Shown in pieces: positions 20,792-34,425 of a stretch of DNA of 64,000 nucleotides. The stretch comes from Vitellaria paradoxa. Taxonomy: Eukaryota; Streptophyta; Magnoliopsida; Ericales; Sapotaceae. Position 1 is the first letter of the stretch. Each line of letters begins with the position of its first letter. Below the pieces are notes generated by a model. The model was not told the origin of the DNA. It searched no databases and saw only the letters and a list, made by a program, of their open reading frames with translations. The stretch covers positions 1,054,001 to 1,118,000 of the forward strand of contig CM034243.1 in NCBI GenBank assembly GCA_019916065.1, given 5' to 3'. Both the position numbers and the translations under genes were made by a program.

Positions 20792-21329
20792 TGTTTCATA
20801 AAATTATGAGTTTTCAATTTTTTATTTTTGTGTTTATTTTTCGATTTTTAATTTTCATTTTTATGATAAGAAAACGTTTTTGATAATAATAATTGTTAGT
20901 TGATAGTTACATATATTATTGAGAGGGTAGTCAGAAGTTATGAATGGCAACCGGCGGCTAAGGTTGTGATCGGTTGGTGATGGTCTGTCGACTATGACAA
21001 TGGTTGAAAGTAGGTGACAGTTGACTGGTGATGGTCGAAAGTCGGTGATGATTAATTGATGGTGGCATTAGTTAAAGGGGGCAGTGTGGGTGATGATCAA
21101 TGGTGAGTAATTGTTGTAACTAGTGTAATGGTGGTAGTTATAAAAGAAAATGAAAATTTGAGAAAACATATTTTTTATATTTTTAAAAATTTTAAAAATA
21201 CTTTTTTTAAAAAAAATTGATAATTAAAAATAATTTTACCAAATGAGTTTTCATATTCAATTTTCAAAAAAGAAAACAAAAACTAAAAACTAAAAATTAG
21301 AAATTAAAAATTTTGGCAAATCAGACCTA
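20792..21329. mobile_element. foldback MITE-like element with GTGATGGT-repeat core
   Basis: The left end GGGTTTGTTTCATAAAATT and the right end (complement GGTCTGATTTGCCAAAATT) are mirrored, and the complementarity continues for about 60 bp of AATTTTT-rich sequence. The centre (20930-21130) is a GC-richer stretch of degenerate GGTGATGGTCGAAAGT repeats. No transposase. Target duplication uncertain. Confidence 0.5.
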
Positions 21330-21849
21330 GAGCAGTTAGCTGTGATCCATGCAATCAACTAACTTTTTTTCAGGTTTGATTTGCATGAGTCTCACATGAG
21401 TTATTTGTGATCGATTCATTAATCTTGCTCATTTGGATCCTTAAATTTTATCAAAAAATTTTATATTTTACCATTTTTTTTTCTATTTTTATTAACTTTT
21501 TACACCTTTAATCGATTTCAAGATCAACTTTAGGTAAAAAAATTAGCAAAAAAGTGGAATCCAAACGCCACCTATTACCAGCTCCACCTTGTATGAAAAA
21601 TAATAATAAATATTTTCCAGCTCCACCAAGGTGGGATCATCAAGAGTCAAATATTAACTAGCGTTCGAAATCATTTTCCACTTAACCGCAAGTTTCTCAC
21701 ATTAAAGTTTTAATTGGGTCACCAATTCACACTCAGTTTGGACTTCAGTGTCGTAGCTCTCCGTGGGGGAGACAGTTGAAAGGGCTGTTCAAGCTGCGGT
21801 TCATATTCCTTTTTATATGTGTGGATTGCTTTTTTATATATTTTTCTTG

Positions 21850-21888
<39 letters not shown>

Positions 21889-22348
21889 GTATGCACATGG
21901 TTGAATTAAAGTAGTTATGTAAATACAGCACACAGGTTGGCATATTTTTTAAAGCCCGGGGATAAGCCAAACCCCAAAAAGAAGTAAAAGTAGTGGCTGC
22001 AAACAAAAGTCCAAACTAAGTAGATCGAACGATTAATGGAAGAAATCATGAACGCGGTCCCGAAAATATCTAGCCCAAAATCAACGTTAATTCTACAACA
22101 CATTCAGTCCTCTCAAAAGCTGAAAACAGTCTTCTCAAAATGAGATTCATATGACCGACTACCTTTGTAGCTAATGAACACCAAAAAAAAAAAAAAAAAA
22201 CTTCAAAACACTTTCGGAGACAAGAAATCCTAAAGCCTACTCAAATGTTTAATTGATTACCACATACATCCCAACTGTTAATTTAATAAAAAAAAAGCAC
22301 CTGCATTGCAAATTTAGCTCTAAGGCATGCCGTAATAGCTGTCATTAA
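21330..22348. other. 3' flank of the IQD gene and intergenic DNA
   Basis: A TA microsatellite lies at about 21855-21885 and a poly-A run at 22182-22200. No gene recognised. The rightmost 100-300 bp probably include the IQD 3' untranslated region. Confidence 0.45.
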
Positions 22349-24653
22349 TCATCTCAAAAACCTCCATAAGTCACTGGTGGATGAAGGAGAGATCTCACTG
22401 CCAAGGCTATCTGTATAGCAGGAATCGTAGTTGGATTGTTGCTCCACCCCCAAATTTAATCCACTCATGCTCTTAAAGCTTGGACTCTTCAAATTATGTC
22501 CATATCCTCCTCCTCCATACCCCGTTCCTAGATTGTATGGGTCTGGGACTGGGAATGACAGGCGCTTTTTGGCTGATCCAACTCGTTCTTTCTCCGGTGT
22601 TGATGGTCTTTGCCTTGGCGCACTCTGTGACCGAGCCCTGGCCTTGGCAGACTCTGTAGCAGCCATGTAATTGGGCATTGCACCGACACCACCACCAGAA
22701 GCCCCACCAGTTGTACCCCTTGTCTGATATTGCAAACGGCCATTGTAGTGGTAATTAGACCTTAAGCTTGGTGTCTGAGTTGTGTGGTAGTTTCTTTCTT
22801 CTCTAGCACAGTGAGGACTTGCAGAACGAACTTGAAGAGGCCTTGGTTTGGATGGAGAGGGTGTAACAGAGGAGTGATAGTGATTTTGATGGGATCGATG
22901 AAGAGGAGAACCATGAGATTGTGAATTGGATCTCTGGTGCTGTTGGGGATATTGGTGCTGGTTTGCTCGTTGGAAATTTGGAGCTAGATACGAGTAAGGT
23001 TGTGAGCCATCAATTTCTACAGTCTTAATAGGACTCTGATCAATTGAGGCTCTTCCCCTGTTCTCCCATGGCTTTGCAGGCATCCACCTATCCAACCACT
23101 GGGGCCCCACACCAATCTCATCCTCATTGCCAATTGATTTGTTCCTACTAGTTCTCCACATCTGTTGTCATGGCATTGTAAAAAAAAACATTTACAGAAG
23201 TAGTTCATAAATTCATCATCTAGATAACTCCAACAACTTATTAGCACCCTATAAATTGAGTATTACATCGATATCATAAAGATGAACCTGTTGAGAGAAG
23301 GCCTGAGATAAGGTTTTCCCATTCTTCAAAGCAGCCTTGAGCTTTTTATTTTGTAACATAGCTTTCACCTCCTCAACTGTGTGCGCGCCTTCATCCCAAT
23401 CATCGGCAATGCTGCTTCCATCCTTTGACTGTGAACATATAATTGCAAATATTGCAATAGATAGGAATCTGAATCTTGGATGAATTAAAAGAAAAATTTT
23501 TTTTTTTAATTTTTGGGTAAAATTAATTAACTGAATGTACCATCGACTTCCTATCAAAAGTATCCTGAAGATATGGCGATTCCCATAAGCTATTGGTGTC
23601 ACTCAGTGTTGATTTTCTGCTGCCTTCTTGGGATTGCCTCACACGTTGATCCAGTACGCGGGACTGCACCCGAACCAGTGCTTGCATGCATCTAAGTGTC
23701 ATCTTTGCTTGCTTACGAACATTGTGGCCCCTTACTAAAGCTTGCAACTTTACAAGCCCTTTTAGTGCACGAAGAGCTCTCCTTGCCTTCACTTCAAACC
23801 CATTGCCGGTTAAAAAATCAACATAAAAATAAATATTCTCATCATTGAAACTAAGAAACAAATGCTGCATTTCATTTCCAGAGCAAGGATTTTTGAAGTA
23901 TACTCTTACTAATTTCAAAAGAAACCCCTTTCCCCCCTCCCCCGATCCGACATGGCTCCTAGTTAAGCTAAATCTTCAGCAAACAGTAATTTAAACATCA
24001 TTCATGAAATTTTTGTATGTTCTAACTAAGATAATAAAAATTAGCACAAATGTTGTAAAATGATTAATAAGACTAGCTCTGTAAGCATATTTTTGTTACC
24101 AGATATCCTCTAAATGATGTCTGAATAACAATGGCAGCCTTGTGTTCTGTGGCAATATTAGAAATAGAAGGGGGCCTGGCGAGGCGTGCAACCTCCATGG
24201 CCGCATGTGCTGAGGCCACTGCCGCCTCAGCCGCTGCAGCCGTGGCCACTGCCACCGCAATCGCCCGTCTTTGCTCGGCGCTGGTCAGAGACTTAGCATC
24301 GCCACCAACGCCACCAGTATTCGTCACTTTTGGTGGGGTAATTTGATGCGTCGCTGCTGGTTCATGGTTTGTGGGCTTGCGGAAAAGCCATCTCCTTTTC
24401 TCTCTTTTCTGAGTAAAAAAAAAAAAAAAAAAACGCAACTTTACCTATAACAAGACACAGATGAAGAAAGAGCAAAATTAGTAAGGAAAGGGTTGGAATT
24501 AACCTTATCTTCTTCTTCTTCATGTTGTTGTTCTTGATCATCTTGGTTGTGTTCATTTTTCCTTCTAGTGTTCCTCTTTTCAGTTTCCTTAGTAGGAGAT
24601 CTAAATGCCCTTTTGACGGCAGTCAACCACGAGGACCCAGCTTTCTTGCCCAT
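22349..24653 (-). CDS. IQD: IQ67-domain (IQD) calmodulin-binding protein
   Basis: Five exons: 24504-24653, 24100-24408, 23541-23786, 23288-23428 and 22349-23161, all phase 0 with GT-AG introns, giving 552 residues. The start [20 protein letters not shown] is the classic IQD N-terminus and lies at the first ATG. The IQ67 domain covers about 138-205, with [31 protein letters not shown] and [15 protein letters not shown] giving repeated IQ motifs. The intron splitting the first IQ motif is in the position conserved in this family. The C-terminal half is Ser/Pro/Gln/Arg-rich, basic and disordered, with [20 protein letters not shown] and [10 protein letters not shown] conserved in IQDs. IQD proteins bind calmodulin and microtubules or membranes and guide cell shape; that role is by family. 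An Ala-rich helix (about 100-123) precedes the IQ region. Confidence 0.94.
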
Positions 24654-25010
24654 AGAGAGGTGCAGAGAAGACTTCTGGCAGTAAGCTGCATTTACAGCTT
24701 AAAACTGCTAAAAGGGGCTGTCAAGAAAAACAAGAAGAGAAATGGGAAGAGATGAGAGAGCGAAGTGTTGAGTTTGAATACGGCAGAGGGAGAGCCAGAA
24801 GGGTTTTTGGTAAAAGAATTCTTAGGGTCTTTATTTTATTTATTGTTGCTGAAGCATTGGAAGACAGCAATGGTGGGTTGTCAGAGAAAGAGCGAGTGAA
24901 ATCGAGAGCACGTTCAAAGCAGAGGGAGAGAGCACGTTGAGGATTGCACAGAAACCCAAGCGCTCTTCAATGGCGCCAACCCATAAATGAAGTCCTTTTG
25001 CAGGGCGGGC
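24654..25010 (-). promoter_or_regulatory. 5' leader and proximal promoter of the IQD gene
   Basis: On the minus strand this is rich in CTCT, typical of a plant leader. GGCGCCAA near 24971-24978 resembles an E2F-type site. No clear TATA box, which is common for broadly expressed genes. Confidence 0.35.
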
Positions 25011-28000
25011 TACAAAGCCTGTGGGATTTTCCTAATATAATTTCTTAGAAAACTTGTGGGCAGCTCTCATGGTCTCGCGTGTTCCAGTAGGCGGGCTTTC
25101 CTCAAACCAACACTTCACATAAACCTGCAAAACGATTGGGCTGCGCTTGGTTTGTTTGCGCTGGTAGCAATATATATTTTATTACGATTGGAAAATTTGG
25201 GCTGGGCTGGGCTGGGCTGGGCTTATACTAATGGTCGCCCGTGCATATAATCAGTCTTATGCAATCAAACCCAATACATTTTTGGGGCATCTATACATAT
25301 CTATGTCACATTATCGTCTTAAACATTTCCAAGCATCAGTAATTAAAAATTAGCTGAACCAATGATTCCGCTATCAAATGAAGATTAATTGAGTTCTTTC
25401 TAATTTTTTTCCCCCTTAGCAATATATCTTCTTTTTTTTTTTTCATTTTATTACAAAATATAAAGGCACTTTAGGTAAAAGAATAGAGCTACAGCGAGAG
25501 AGAGAGAGGGGGGGGGGTGCCTTCAACTGTTTGTGGTGTGAGCCCAGATATATATTTATATTGAATGAGAGAAGGGATAGGCGAATATCTTTATTAAAGA
25601 GGCCAAAAGCGAATTTGGTTCTTTCATCCGTTGACTGGCTCATGAGTCAAACCTCGATCATTTCCACTGAAAGTAGACTTAAAAAACAAAAAAACTTACA
25701 ATTAAAATCTTCAATTAATGGGGGAAAAAATAACATGAAAGAGACGATGTACAATAATGGAGGAAGCATAAAATATTCTAAAATGGCATGCATTAATTTC
25801 CAAGCAAGTAACCTTTAATTAACTATTTGAGGCCGCGGAATGCGGGTGAATTTTTTCGTATTAATAATTAATAAAAAATATTTTATTTTTATAAATTATG
25901 AATATTTACTTAATTTTTTTATTAATTTTTATTTTTATATATGTTTTAAATACTAGAACATACACGATACTTTTTAATTTTATTGATATGTAAGCCGTTA
26001 GAGGAAGTTAAAGAATATTATGAGAAAAAAATTATCAAAAATAAGAACAACCCAAAAAGGAGATTCACTGAATTTATGGATTTGTCCTATAAAAGTGTAG
26101 ATAGATAAGGTATAAGAAATTCAAAGGCTAAGGATCTAGCCATACATATTTTTCCAGACAATATATGTGTGTACAAACTTAGTACAAAGCTAGCTAGAAT
26201 TTTATGATAGGGTCAAAAATATTTTAATAAAAAATTAAATAATTATAATTTAAAAATATTGATACTTATTTAGACCGAAAGATTAACAGAGAAAGAATCG
26301 AAATTAAGTTTGAGATTGAATTATATGTATAATTCTTATTGCACTGAAAAAAAAAAAAAAAAGATAAAGGGGAGATGGAATATATAAGGAAAAATGTGAA
26401 AAGATGATGATAATGGTTGGGCAGAGTATAAAAATGGAAGTTGAAGAGGAATAGATTTGTGGGTTTCTGTTGAAAAAGAAAAAAAAATAATTTATTATCT
26501 TTTATCATTTTTTATGCAAGTGTCATTATAAAAGTTATGTTGACTAGAAACTTTTTATCCGTAAAAAAGGAGGCCATTGTTAAAGGATATAAGTGAGAAC
26601 ATATATATTTATGGTTTCCATTGAAAAAGATAAAAAGTAATTCATTAGTTTTTATCTTACATGAGCCTAATAAAATAAATTAAGTTGGCTGAAAACTTTT
26701 TAATTATCAAGGGGATTATTATTAAAGAAATATTAATTTTTTATAAAATATAATATATGTGTATAAATTTATACAAAGTTAGGGGGTTATCACCGCCCTT
26801 TGCCCTACACTGCCAACCTCTTACCTGTATACGCTATCAAACTTCTACTGTGAAAAAGATTACCCTCTGACTAGGTCTTGGAGGTCCATATATATCTAAA
26901 ATGTGTGTAATAGAAACTCAAGAGGGTAAGGTACATATATGATTTTAAATGGGATTTTATGATTTTAAGTGAACTCGATCATTGTCCCTTGAATTTATGA
27001 TCATCACATTCCCAAAAAATTGTACCTCTATGTTATTTCTAATACAAAATATAATAAAAAATTAAGTCAATAATATATATATATATATGTTGCCCAAACC
27101 TTAGATATTGTCGTTTATTTTTCCTACATAACATTTAAATTCACAACAAACCTTCATGTTCTTGTATATATGACAAGTTCAACCCCCTGATATACTGTCA
27201 CAACTCATACAAGCTGTGTAAGTATATGTGAAAATTGGGATGTGTTGTTGAAGTTCTCCATAATTCTACCAAAAATAATAATAAGAAGAAGAAGAAGAAG
27301 AAAAGGTATATATATTGGACGTACATGAACAATAAAAACCGGAAACAAATTTAATATCAAGCGGCAAAGGAGATCCTCCCTCATCCGTACATATTAATTA
27401 TTGAACGTTAGTCAAAAGGTTCCTCGACATGGAGAAAGGTGGTAGGAATATTTTTCCTGCGTACATATTGAAGAGAAAAGAGTCACAAATTTTCCCTCTT
27501 TTCCTCACATCAAATTACTGTCCTTTGAGGGGTTTGATTCCTTTGGCCTTTTCTCAAACATGATTAGCTAGCTTCCGAAGCCAACCCTTCATTTTCATCT
27601 CCAAGTAGAATTATTAATTAAAGTGTGCCCACTTTTTGATTTAGATGTTACCAACCTTTTCCCCACCTCACCTAACGTTTGATTAACTAGCTAACTTTGA
27701 GCTCCCCATTAAAGTCACTAACTTTTCGATATACATTCAACTGTAAGGGAATCTCTCAAAAAACTCCCTTTTTTTTTTGGTTAGTAAACTCCATAAATTC
27801 CAGGAAATTGCCACTTTGTGCTGGAGAGAGCATGATAATCCCCATTTGGGTGCGCAATACTGTGGCTGGCCAGCTGTTACGGGGCCTTTATCCTTGAATG
27901 ATAATCGTAAGCAACCACATTTTACACGGTGTGAATACAGGTTCACTATGGAAAGACTTGGCTCGCATAATCAACCTCATCCTATCTAAAATAGCTATAT

Positions 28001-28365
28001 ATATATATATATATATGCATGAACGATTGTTATTTTTTTTTTAATACTTTGAATAATGCGGCATTACTTACAAGATTTTTAACTTAATATCATTATCATA
28101 CATAATAAATATACAAAATCACCCTCGATCAGGTTCACACCCAAAAGTTTTTAAGCTATCTGGCAAACATATAACTAAATGCTTAGATGTTAATTAGTTT
28201 GTAATTTTGTGCGGTTGATTTGAATAGAACACAGTATATTGCATCAGAGGACACAACCACTAGCTGTTGTTATATATATTAATGGGATCCATTTGGATAC
28301 CAATTAATTAAGAACACAACAGTAATTTTCGATACATTAGGGAGTAATTTATCTATCTGTACTAT

Positions 28366-28396
<31 letters not shown>

Positions 28397-28410
28397 ATTA
28401 GGGATATCAC
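25011..28410. other. non-coding intergenic DNA
   Basis: Simple repeats include (GGGCT)n at 25199-25221, a GA/G run at 25496-25517, poly-T at 25431-25442, (AAG)n at 27282-27302 and several TA tracts. 27777-27989 is open on both strands and slightly less AT-rich, but I recognise no protein. No tRNA or rRNA seen. Confidence 0.5.
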
Positions 28411-28413
28411 ATA

Positions 28414-28561
28414 GGATATGTTTAGAGTAATAAAAAGTGAAATAAAATGAGATAAATTGTGAATTTATAAATCTTGCAGTGAAATAAAAAAGTAAATAAC
28501 TTTTAAAGATTTTTAGAAATTTTTAAAGATTCCAGTATTTTATCTCTCATCAAATGCACCC
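28414..28561. mobile_element. short MITE with 3-bp ATA flanks
   Basis: 148 bp between GGATATGTTTAGAGTAATAA and TTTTATCTCTCATCAAATGC ACCC, which are imperfect inverted repeats. ATA occurs on both sides (28411-28413 and 28562-28564). It shares the word AAATAAAATGAGATAAA with the larger element at 13127-13871, so the two may be one family. Confidence 0.5.
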
Positions 28562-28704
28562 ATAAGTTTATCCTATCAGTTGCAACGAATGCTTCACAAT
28601 TTCTATCTCTTTGCAAATTAATGAATAACTTTTTCTAATTTCATATTTCCATCTTTTTTTTTTTTTTAATTTTCAATGCAATGTACAGAATTGCTTAACT
28701 GGTA

Positions 28705-29165
28705 GAAAGTCCTTGATAACATGAGACTGAGGGTTGGACGATCAATTATATGAATGCCTTGCAAACTGGCTAGTTAGTTTCCCAATATTTATATGACAAA
28801 CAATATATTATCAAGTCCATTGTATTTCCAAATATATAACTATTATTGTGTTAACTACTTTTTTTCCTTTTTTTTTCCCTTTATTTATATAAAAAAAAAA
28901 TCATAAAGTACGTGATGCAATGGGGTTGGGATTAGGGAAAGTCCTTGATAACATGAGATTGAGGGTTGGACAATCAATTATATGAATGTCTTGCAAACTG
29001 GCTAGTTAGTTTCCCAATATTTATATGACAAATAATATATTATCAAGCCCATTGTATTTCCAAATATATAACTACTATTGTGTTAACTACTTTTTTTTTT
29101 TCCTTTTTTTCCCTTTATTTATATAAAAAAATCATAAAATATGTGATGCAATGAGATTGGGATTA
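28705..29165 (+). repeat. tandem duplication of a ~232-bp segment
   Basis: Unit one (28705-28936) and unit two (28937 to about 29165) both begin GAAAGTCCTTGATAACATGA and end near GGGATTA. They differ at a few substitutions and in the length of T and A runs, so the duplication is fairly recent. Non-coding. Confidence 0.9.
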
Positions 29166-31636
29166 AGAAATCTAAAACAGTGGGATACACAAAAGAGGCG
29201 AAAGTTTCATTCTTGACATAGCTCAGAGGAGCCACCTATGTGCTCGAAATTATCTTAAATTTGGCAGACAAATGATAAATGCTCTTTTGACCAATACTCA
29301 TCGCTTTACCTTAATTTAAGCTACTTTCATGCAAATTCTTTCATCTTAGCTCACAAATTATCAAATTTGCCGTTTTAAGAAATATTTAAATACCTCATGA
29401 CTTTTGATTGAAAATTCGGATTTTGTTGCTACTTTTTTTAACAATATTATATTTTTCTATCACTACTCACTGCATCATTATGTATCCAATGTTTCCAAAA
29501 AAATGAAAAAGAAGATAGGAGGGGAAAGGTGATGTTGGAAAAGCGCATTTACGTCGTTATTATCTATGGTGTTAAGTTAATTGATCATCATGCAAATGGA
29601 TAAATATTTAGTTACAAAAAGTAGCAGGATCGCGATATAAGGCAGACATTTTTTTGCAAATTAGATGAAATGTCCTTGAGAAATAGCCATACAGACCTTT
29701 TTGGTGCAACTTTTTGTGAGAAAAGTTGATGGGAATATGCGACTTGCTCCCTAATCGCCCTCCTCAAATTAAAATCAACTTGGAGGATGGCCGTAAAGAG
29801 AATAATTCTTTTGCCTCAGAAGCAAAATCCACTATTTTTATTTTTTTTTTTTTCCTTTTTCCCACACTGCGCATATGTGTTGTTTAATTATATATGTGCA
29901 GCCTTTTGGTTTTCTGTCCCTTTTTTCTCACAACATTATGGTACGTAGAAACCCCTGTATTGGAAATAGAAATCACTTCATGCATAGTTGCAATAATGAC
30001 ATCTACATAGCCAAAATGGAATTTGTTTTCGTAGGATATCGCTTAAGATATATATTCTTTATTTTAATGTTTATTTAACATATATAATACATATCAAAAC
30101 CCATTTTAGGCCTATTAAATTTAAATTTTATTCTCGGAAGAACAGTTGCAACAGTGCCTCATGCTTGGAAGTGTCTTCTTCGTCGACAAATCTCAAAACA
30201 CTCCCTCGACGTTAATATGTCTTCTCTCCTAACTCCCGATCACCTCCTTAGTTCTTCTCCTCTTTCTTTTTCTCTTCTTCTTTTTCTACTTGTATCTCTC
30301 TACATTCTTTAATTTCTTATGGTATTATGTTGTTTTATGGTCAAATTTGATCAAGAGCTTTTTTTTTTTAATTATTTGTGTGATTGAGCTAATTAATTAA
30401 AAGATCATCTGTGGGTAGATAAACAATATATGAAATTGATCCAGATCCCCCCTTTTTTTTTTGAGAGTAATTGAAGACTAACTAAGAGTCATTTCAGAAT
30501 TGATACAAAATTTTAAAACTATAGGGGATTGATGTAAGCATTTACATTTTTTAATTAGCAGTCGTGTTATTGATTTAAAATTTTAGCGTCAATCATTTCA
30601 TAGAATAGTTTGTGTAGAGCACAAAGTGAGAGATGCCTAACTTTTTTTTCATTTTATTTTACTATTTTTTTGAAAGATCTTGCGGGAGTAGATTTTTTTT
30701 TGTTCTCAGATGTTGATTTTAAATTCAGAAGTTATTTAAGGTTTTAAGTTTGGGGGAAACAATTTTACGTGATTGTTGTAGCAAAACTCACAGGGTGACT
30801 TACCAAAAAAAAAAAAAACTCACAGGGTGGTTGTTAATCGGTTCTTTCAAGTCTCCTACGCATTAGAATTTGTGGGAAGCAATTGGATTGAATTGAATTT
30901 AGAGATTCCTAATATTGTCAGTGTATTTCTCTAAAGCAATAACTAGGTGACATTAATTCAATGAATTATTTTGTTTTGCAGTACTTTAGATAGCCTAGAG
31001 TATTCCTTTGTCGTACATGTAGTTATTTTTATTTTTGTTTGATAAGTATTTCTTACTTATTTCAAAAAAAAAAAAAAAAAACTAAATAAATTTGGTACAA
31101 ATAGAGGGACGGTCATTGCGGAGAATCTGTATCTAATTAAGTAGAGACGGGAATGGAAAGCATTTCATCCCAAAAGAAGGATAGGGGAAAAAATATATAT
31201 TAATTAGTGGAAACGAAGACGGGGAAAGAAATTTTTTTTTTTTGTACCTGACTTTATTAACATACTGATATTGAAAAAAATTAAAATGAAATAAAAAGGA
31301 AAGAAAAGAAAAGTTCCAAGTTCCCTTGGTTTTGACGAGAGGAAGAGATCATAACTTGGTATATCTCATTCGACCAAACAATGAATCACCAAATCAGCAT
31401 AAACTGGTAGCAAGAAAAAGTTAAATATTTATATTAAAACGTAACACCATGCATCCTGTGGAATTGTCATTTAGAATGATTTTATTTGTTGCACTCGTAT
31501 GGCATGAAATTAAAATATTCATCACCTAAACTAGTGTATTTTCCTAGATTTAAAACTGAATTAATTTAAAATAGCTGTTCGGAAAGTTTAGAGTTTGCAA
31601 GAATTTAATTCCCTACTTACTGCTATACTGGACTTT
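29166..31636. other. non-coding intergenic DNA
   Basis: Poly-T and poly-A runs, and a short direct repeat ACTCACAGGGTG at 30787 and 30820 flanking an A-rich stretch. No gene recognised. Confidence 0.5.
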
Positions 31637-31704
31637 GATGTGGCATGAGGAAAGATATGAACCTTAAACAGATGTGGCATGAGGAAAGATATGACCCTTA
31701 AACA
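31637..31704 (+). repeat. two tandem 34-bp units
   Basis: GATGTGGCATGAGGAAAGAT followed by ATGA(A/C)CCTTAAACA occurs twice in a row with one difference. Confidence 0.9.
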
Positions 31705-31824
31705 GACGGAATGAAGAAAAAATTTGGTAAAGACTCAAGGCATTTGAGTTGAGTACTATTATCCTAGACTTCAATCCTACTTGTAATGAGTGAAAATTAT
31801 GTTTAAGCTTTAGGCAATGACTAG

Positions 31825-32135
31825 TGATGGAATACGGGCCGGTCGGGCCGGACTTTTCCTTGACCCGATTGGCCTGCCTACTCTGTGTCAGGTCAAGGTT
31901 AAGAAAATTTTGCATTGACTCATCCTAATTTATTTTTTTAATATTTTTATATTATTTACATAGGTGAGTTGCGGATTGAGCGAGATCAGACGGGTTGCGA
32001 ACTAGAGTAAGGTAGCTCAAGTCCTAACTTGAGTTACTTGGATTAGGGAGTACAGACGCTAAAGGCACGGGCTGACCCACCCCATCCCACCCCACCCCAT
32101 CCCATTTATATCTCTAACAATGGTAGCTAGAGTTG
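31825..32135. repeat. GC-richer dispersed repeat with CCCATCCCA run
   Basis: Carries GGGCCGGTCGGGCCGGAC near 31838 and (CCCCATCCCA)n near 32078-32104. It looks like a plant dispersed repeat with mirrored GGGTC/GACCC words, but no ends were defined. Confidence 0.3.
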
Positions 32136-32139
32136 TATT

Positions 32140-32555
32140 TAAAACTAGCTTTTAGTAATGTTTGATAATTTTTAATCAAAAGTTATTAATTAAAATTTTT
32201 TATACGTTGAGTAAAAATTAATAATTTTTAACAATTTTAGAAATTAAAAATTATTAAAAATTACATTTATTTGTGCAACCAAACGACCCCTTAAGTCAAG
32301 CCAATGTGTAAAGCCCAACGCTACTTATGCTCACATGGTTTACTTAGTTTTAGAAAGGAAAAAAAAAAAAGTAATTTTTATTTTTCTATACATGAACATT
32401 TTTATTTTTAGTTATTTTTTTATGAAGGTAAATAACATACCTAAAAATTGCTAAATAAAAAAATTTTTATTTTGATGAAAAATAAAAAATCATATAAAAC
32501 AAAAAAAATGTAAAAAATAGAAAAACAATATTTTTCTTTCTAAACGGTGCCTTAG
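32140..32555. repeat. two adjacent MITE-like inverted repeats
   Basis: The first spans about 32149-32294, with AGTAATGTTTGATAATTTTT at left and CAACCAAACGACCCCTTA at right. The second spans about 32345-32552, with GTTTTAGAAAGGAAAA at left mirrored by TTTTTCTTTCTAAACGGTGCC at right. Both are AT-rich and non-coding. Confidence 0.45.
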
Positions 32556-34425
32556 AGCCAAGTACTAAACTTGTGTTGGATTCTTTTATTAAATGATTGA
32601 ACATTAGGGATTACTAGAAAATATTTATCGTGTGTTTGGTAAATTCAATATTCTGTTAAAACACATTCAAATTATCAATCAAATAATAATATGAAACTAT
32701 AATGTAAAAGAAATTAATGGAAGAATATGGCCTGAGACACAGAAGGAGGATTGTCATTGTTCCTAAAGTAATTAATTTTTTCACGTGAAGGCCTAGCAAA
32801 AATAATAGCTTTAATATACAACCCGTACTCATACAATCACGCTCACACTACTCAAAGGTTATGTCTTCCGACAACTAATGGACCGTTAACTCGCATTGGC
32901 AAAAACTCAATCGATAGAAGATAATATATGTTGTCAACAAATAAATATTTGTAGAAATTAGAATTTACATCTCAAATATCTCTTGCTTTGGTCACATATA
33001 TAAAGGTGCTACTGTAATCGTCGTGAAAATAAAAATAGCCAATTATTTATTTTAAAATATGAAACGGTCACGTTAACGACTCACAAAAAAAAAAAAACAA
33101 AAAAAATCACTAAAAATATACAATAAATATACTAAAAGTTTTGAAATTTAATTAAATATTCTAGTAGAAATATTAAGCCAAACATGGCTGCATGTTCATA
33201 AATATATATATATATATATAGCGGTTGGTTATATTTTGCATTCTTGAAAGATTAACTTTGATTATATGGTTGATCTGATTTGAGTTGAAAGGACAATCAA
33301 TTCTGTTCCTGAGACATTGCTTTCCTGAGGAAGGCTGTAATGAAAAGGACAAATAAGAGGTACATAGAGGGAAAGCAAAAGAAATGGCACACGATGAGGA
33401 GTCAACACTAGAGGTACTTGCGTATGTAAGTACGTACCATGGCCTCAAATCACGCCATTTCTCCTTAGGCTTCAATTTCTAAAGCTACCAACCAACCTAC
33501 TGTATCTATCAGAAACAAACACCAATTAACGTTTCTCTCAATTGTTTGAAATACAAGCAGCAGGGCGCTATACTTTAATTAGATCCATTAATTACTATGA
33601 TCAACCAAATGAGAAATTGACTCTTAACATGAGTATAGGATCACCATCGATATTCGATCCTTAGCTAGCTCGGTGCCTCCGATCCACCGGGTTGACTCAG
33701 TTGAGTTAAAAACGTTTTTGAATCAATGGCCATCATTATCCCTTCTCATCATTAATTTTCGTAGTTGTGTATTGCTGGTCATCATGATGTATAATTGATT
33801 ATTCCATCCATGGACCAGACAAAGATCGATATATATATTTCTTTCTGTGGCTTGGCTCGGCTCGGCTTAAAAGCAGCCATACATAGTACTACTCTTTGTG
33901 ATCGCCAATGGGAAATAGACCGACCGGCCATGTTGTGGGGAGCCCACGGGCTGGAGCATTTTTGCCTTTAGCTCGAGCACTGACCAATTGAGCCGTGGAC
34001 ATGGACAAAGAAAATGAACAGACGTCTCCATGATCATTGACCATAGAGACAATGGATCTTAATTGTTTTCCTGTTAGCCAAAAGGTGGTCCAATGGGATG
34101 GTTTAACTCATAATTAATATTGCAGGTGGAATTAAACAACTTACATCAAACAAATTAAACCACATGATTGCTAGCTCGATCCTCCGATATGCATATTGAA
34201 AATGGGAGACATATATGGTGATTAACCATAGATAATGCCACACTAGCTACTACAATACATCTATGAATTATTTATACACTTTTATTTATATATGAAATCT
34301 ATCCAATGAACCTTATTCCATAATTTGGTATGATCATCATAAGTATAACAACATCTTATTATTATTACTATAATATATGTATGCCATTATATTATCTAAC
34401 GGGGAAGGGGGTTGCTCATCTCCAG
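32556..34425. other. intergenic DNA and probable 3' flank of the NAC gene
   Basis: Short open frames on the minus strand (near 33200-33475 and 33870-34050) lack recognisable domains. TA repeats near 33202-33221. The last ~200 bp likely contain the 3' untranslated region of the NAC gene. Confidence 0.45.

Noticed and set aside
22431..24755. Plus-strand frames opposite the IQD exons
   Set aside because: They mirror the coding strand of a well-supported IQD gene and show no family features themselves.
27737..27989. Overlapping open frames on both strands near 27.8 kb
   Set aside because: Open in both directions, no recognisable motif, and about 70 codons each; treated as chance frames.
33173..34052. 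Minus-strand short frames between MITE cluster and NAC gene
   Set aside because: Lacking domains or conserved starts; probably 3' flank of the NAC gene or chance.
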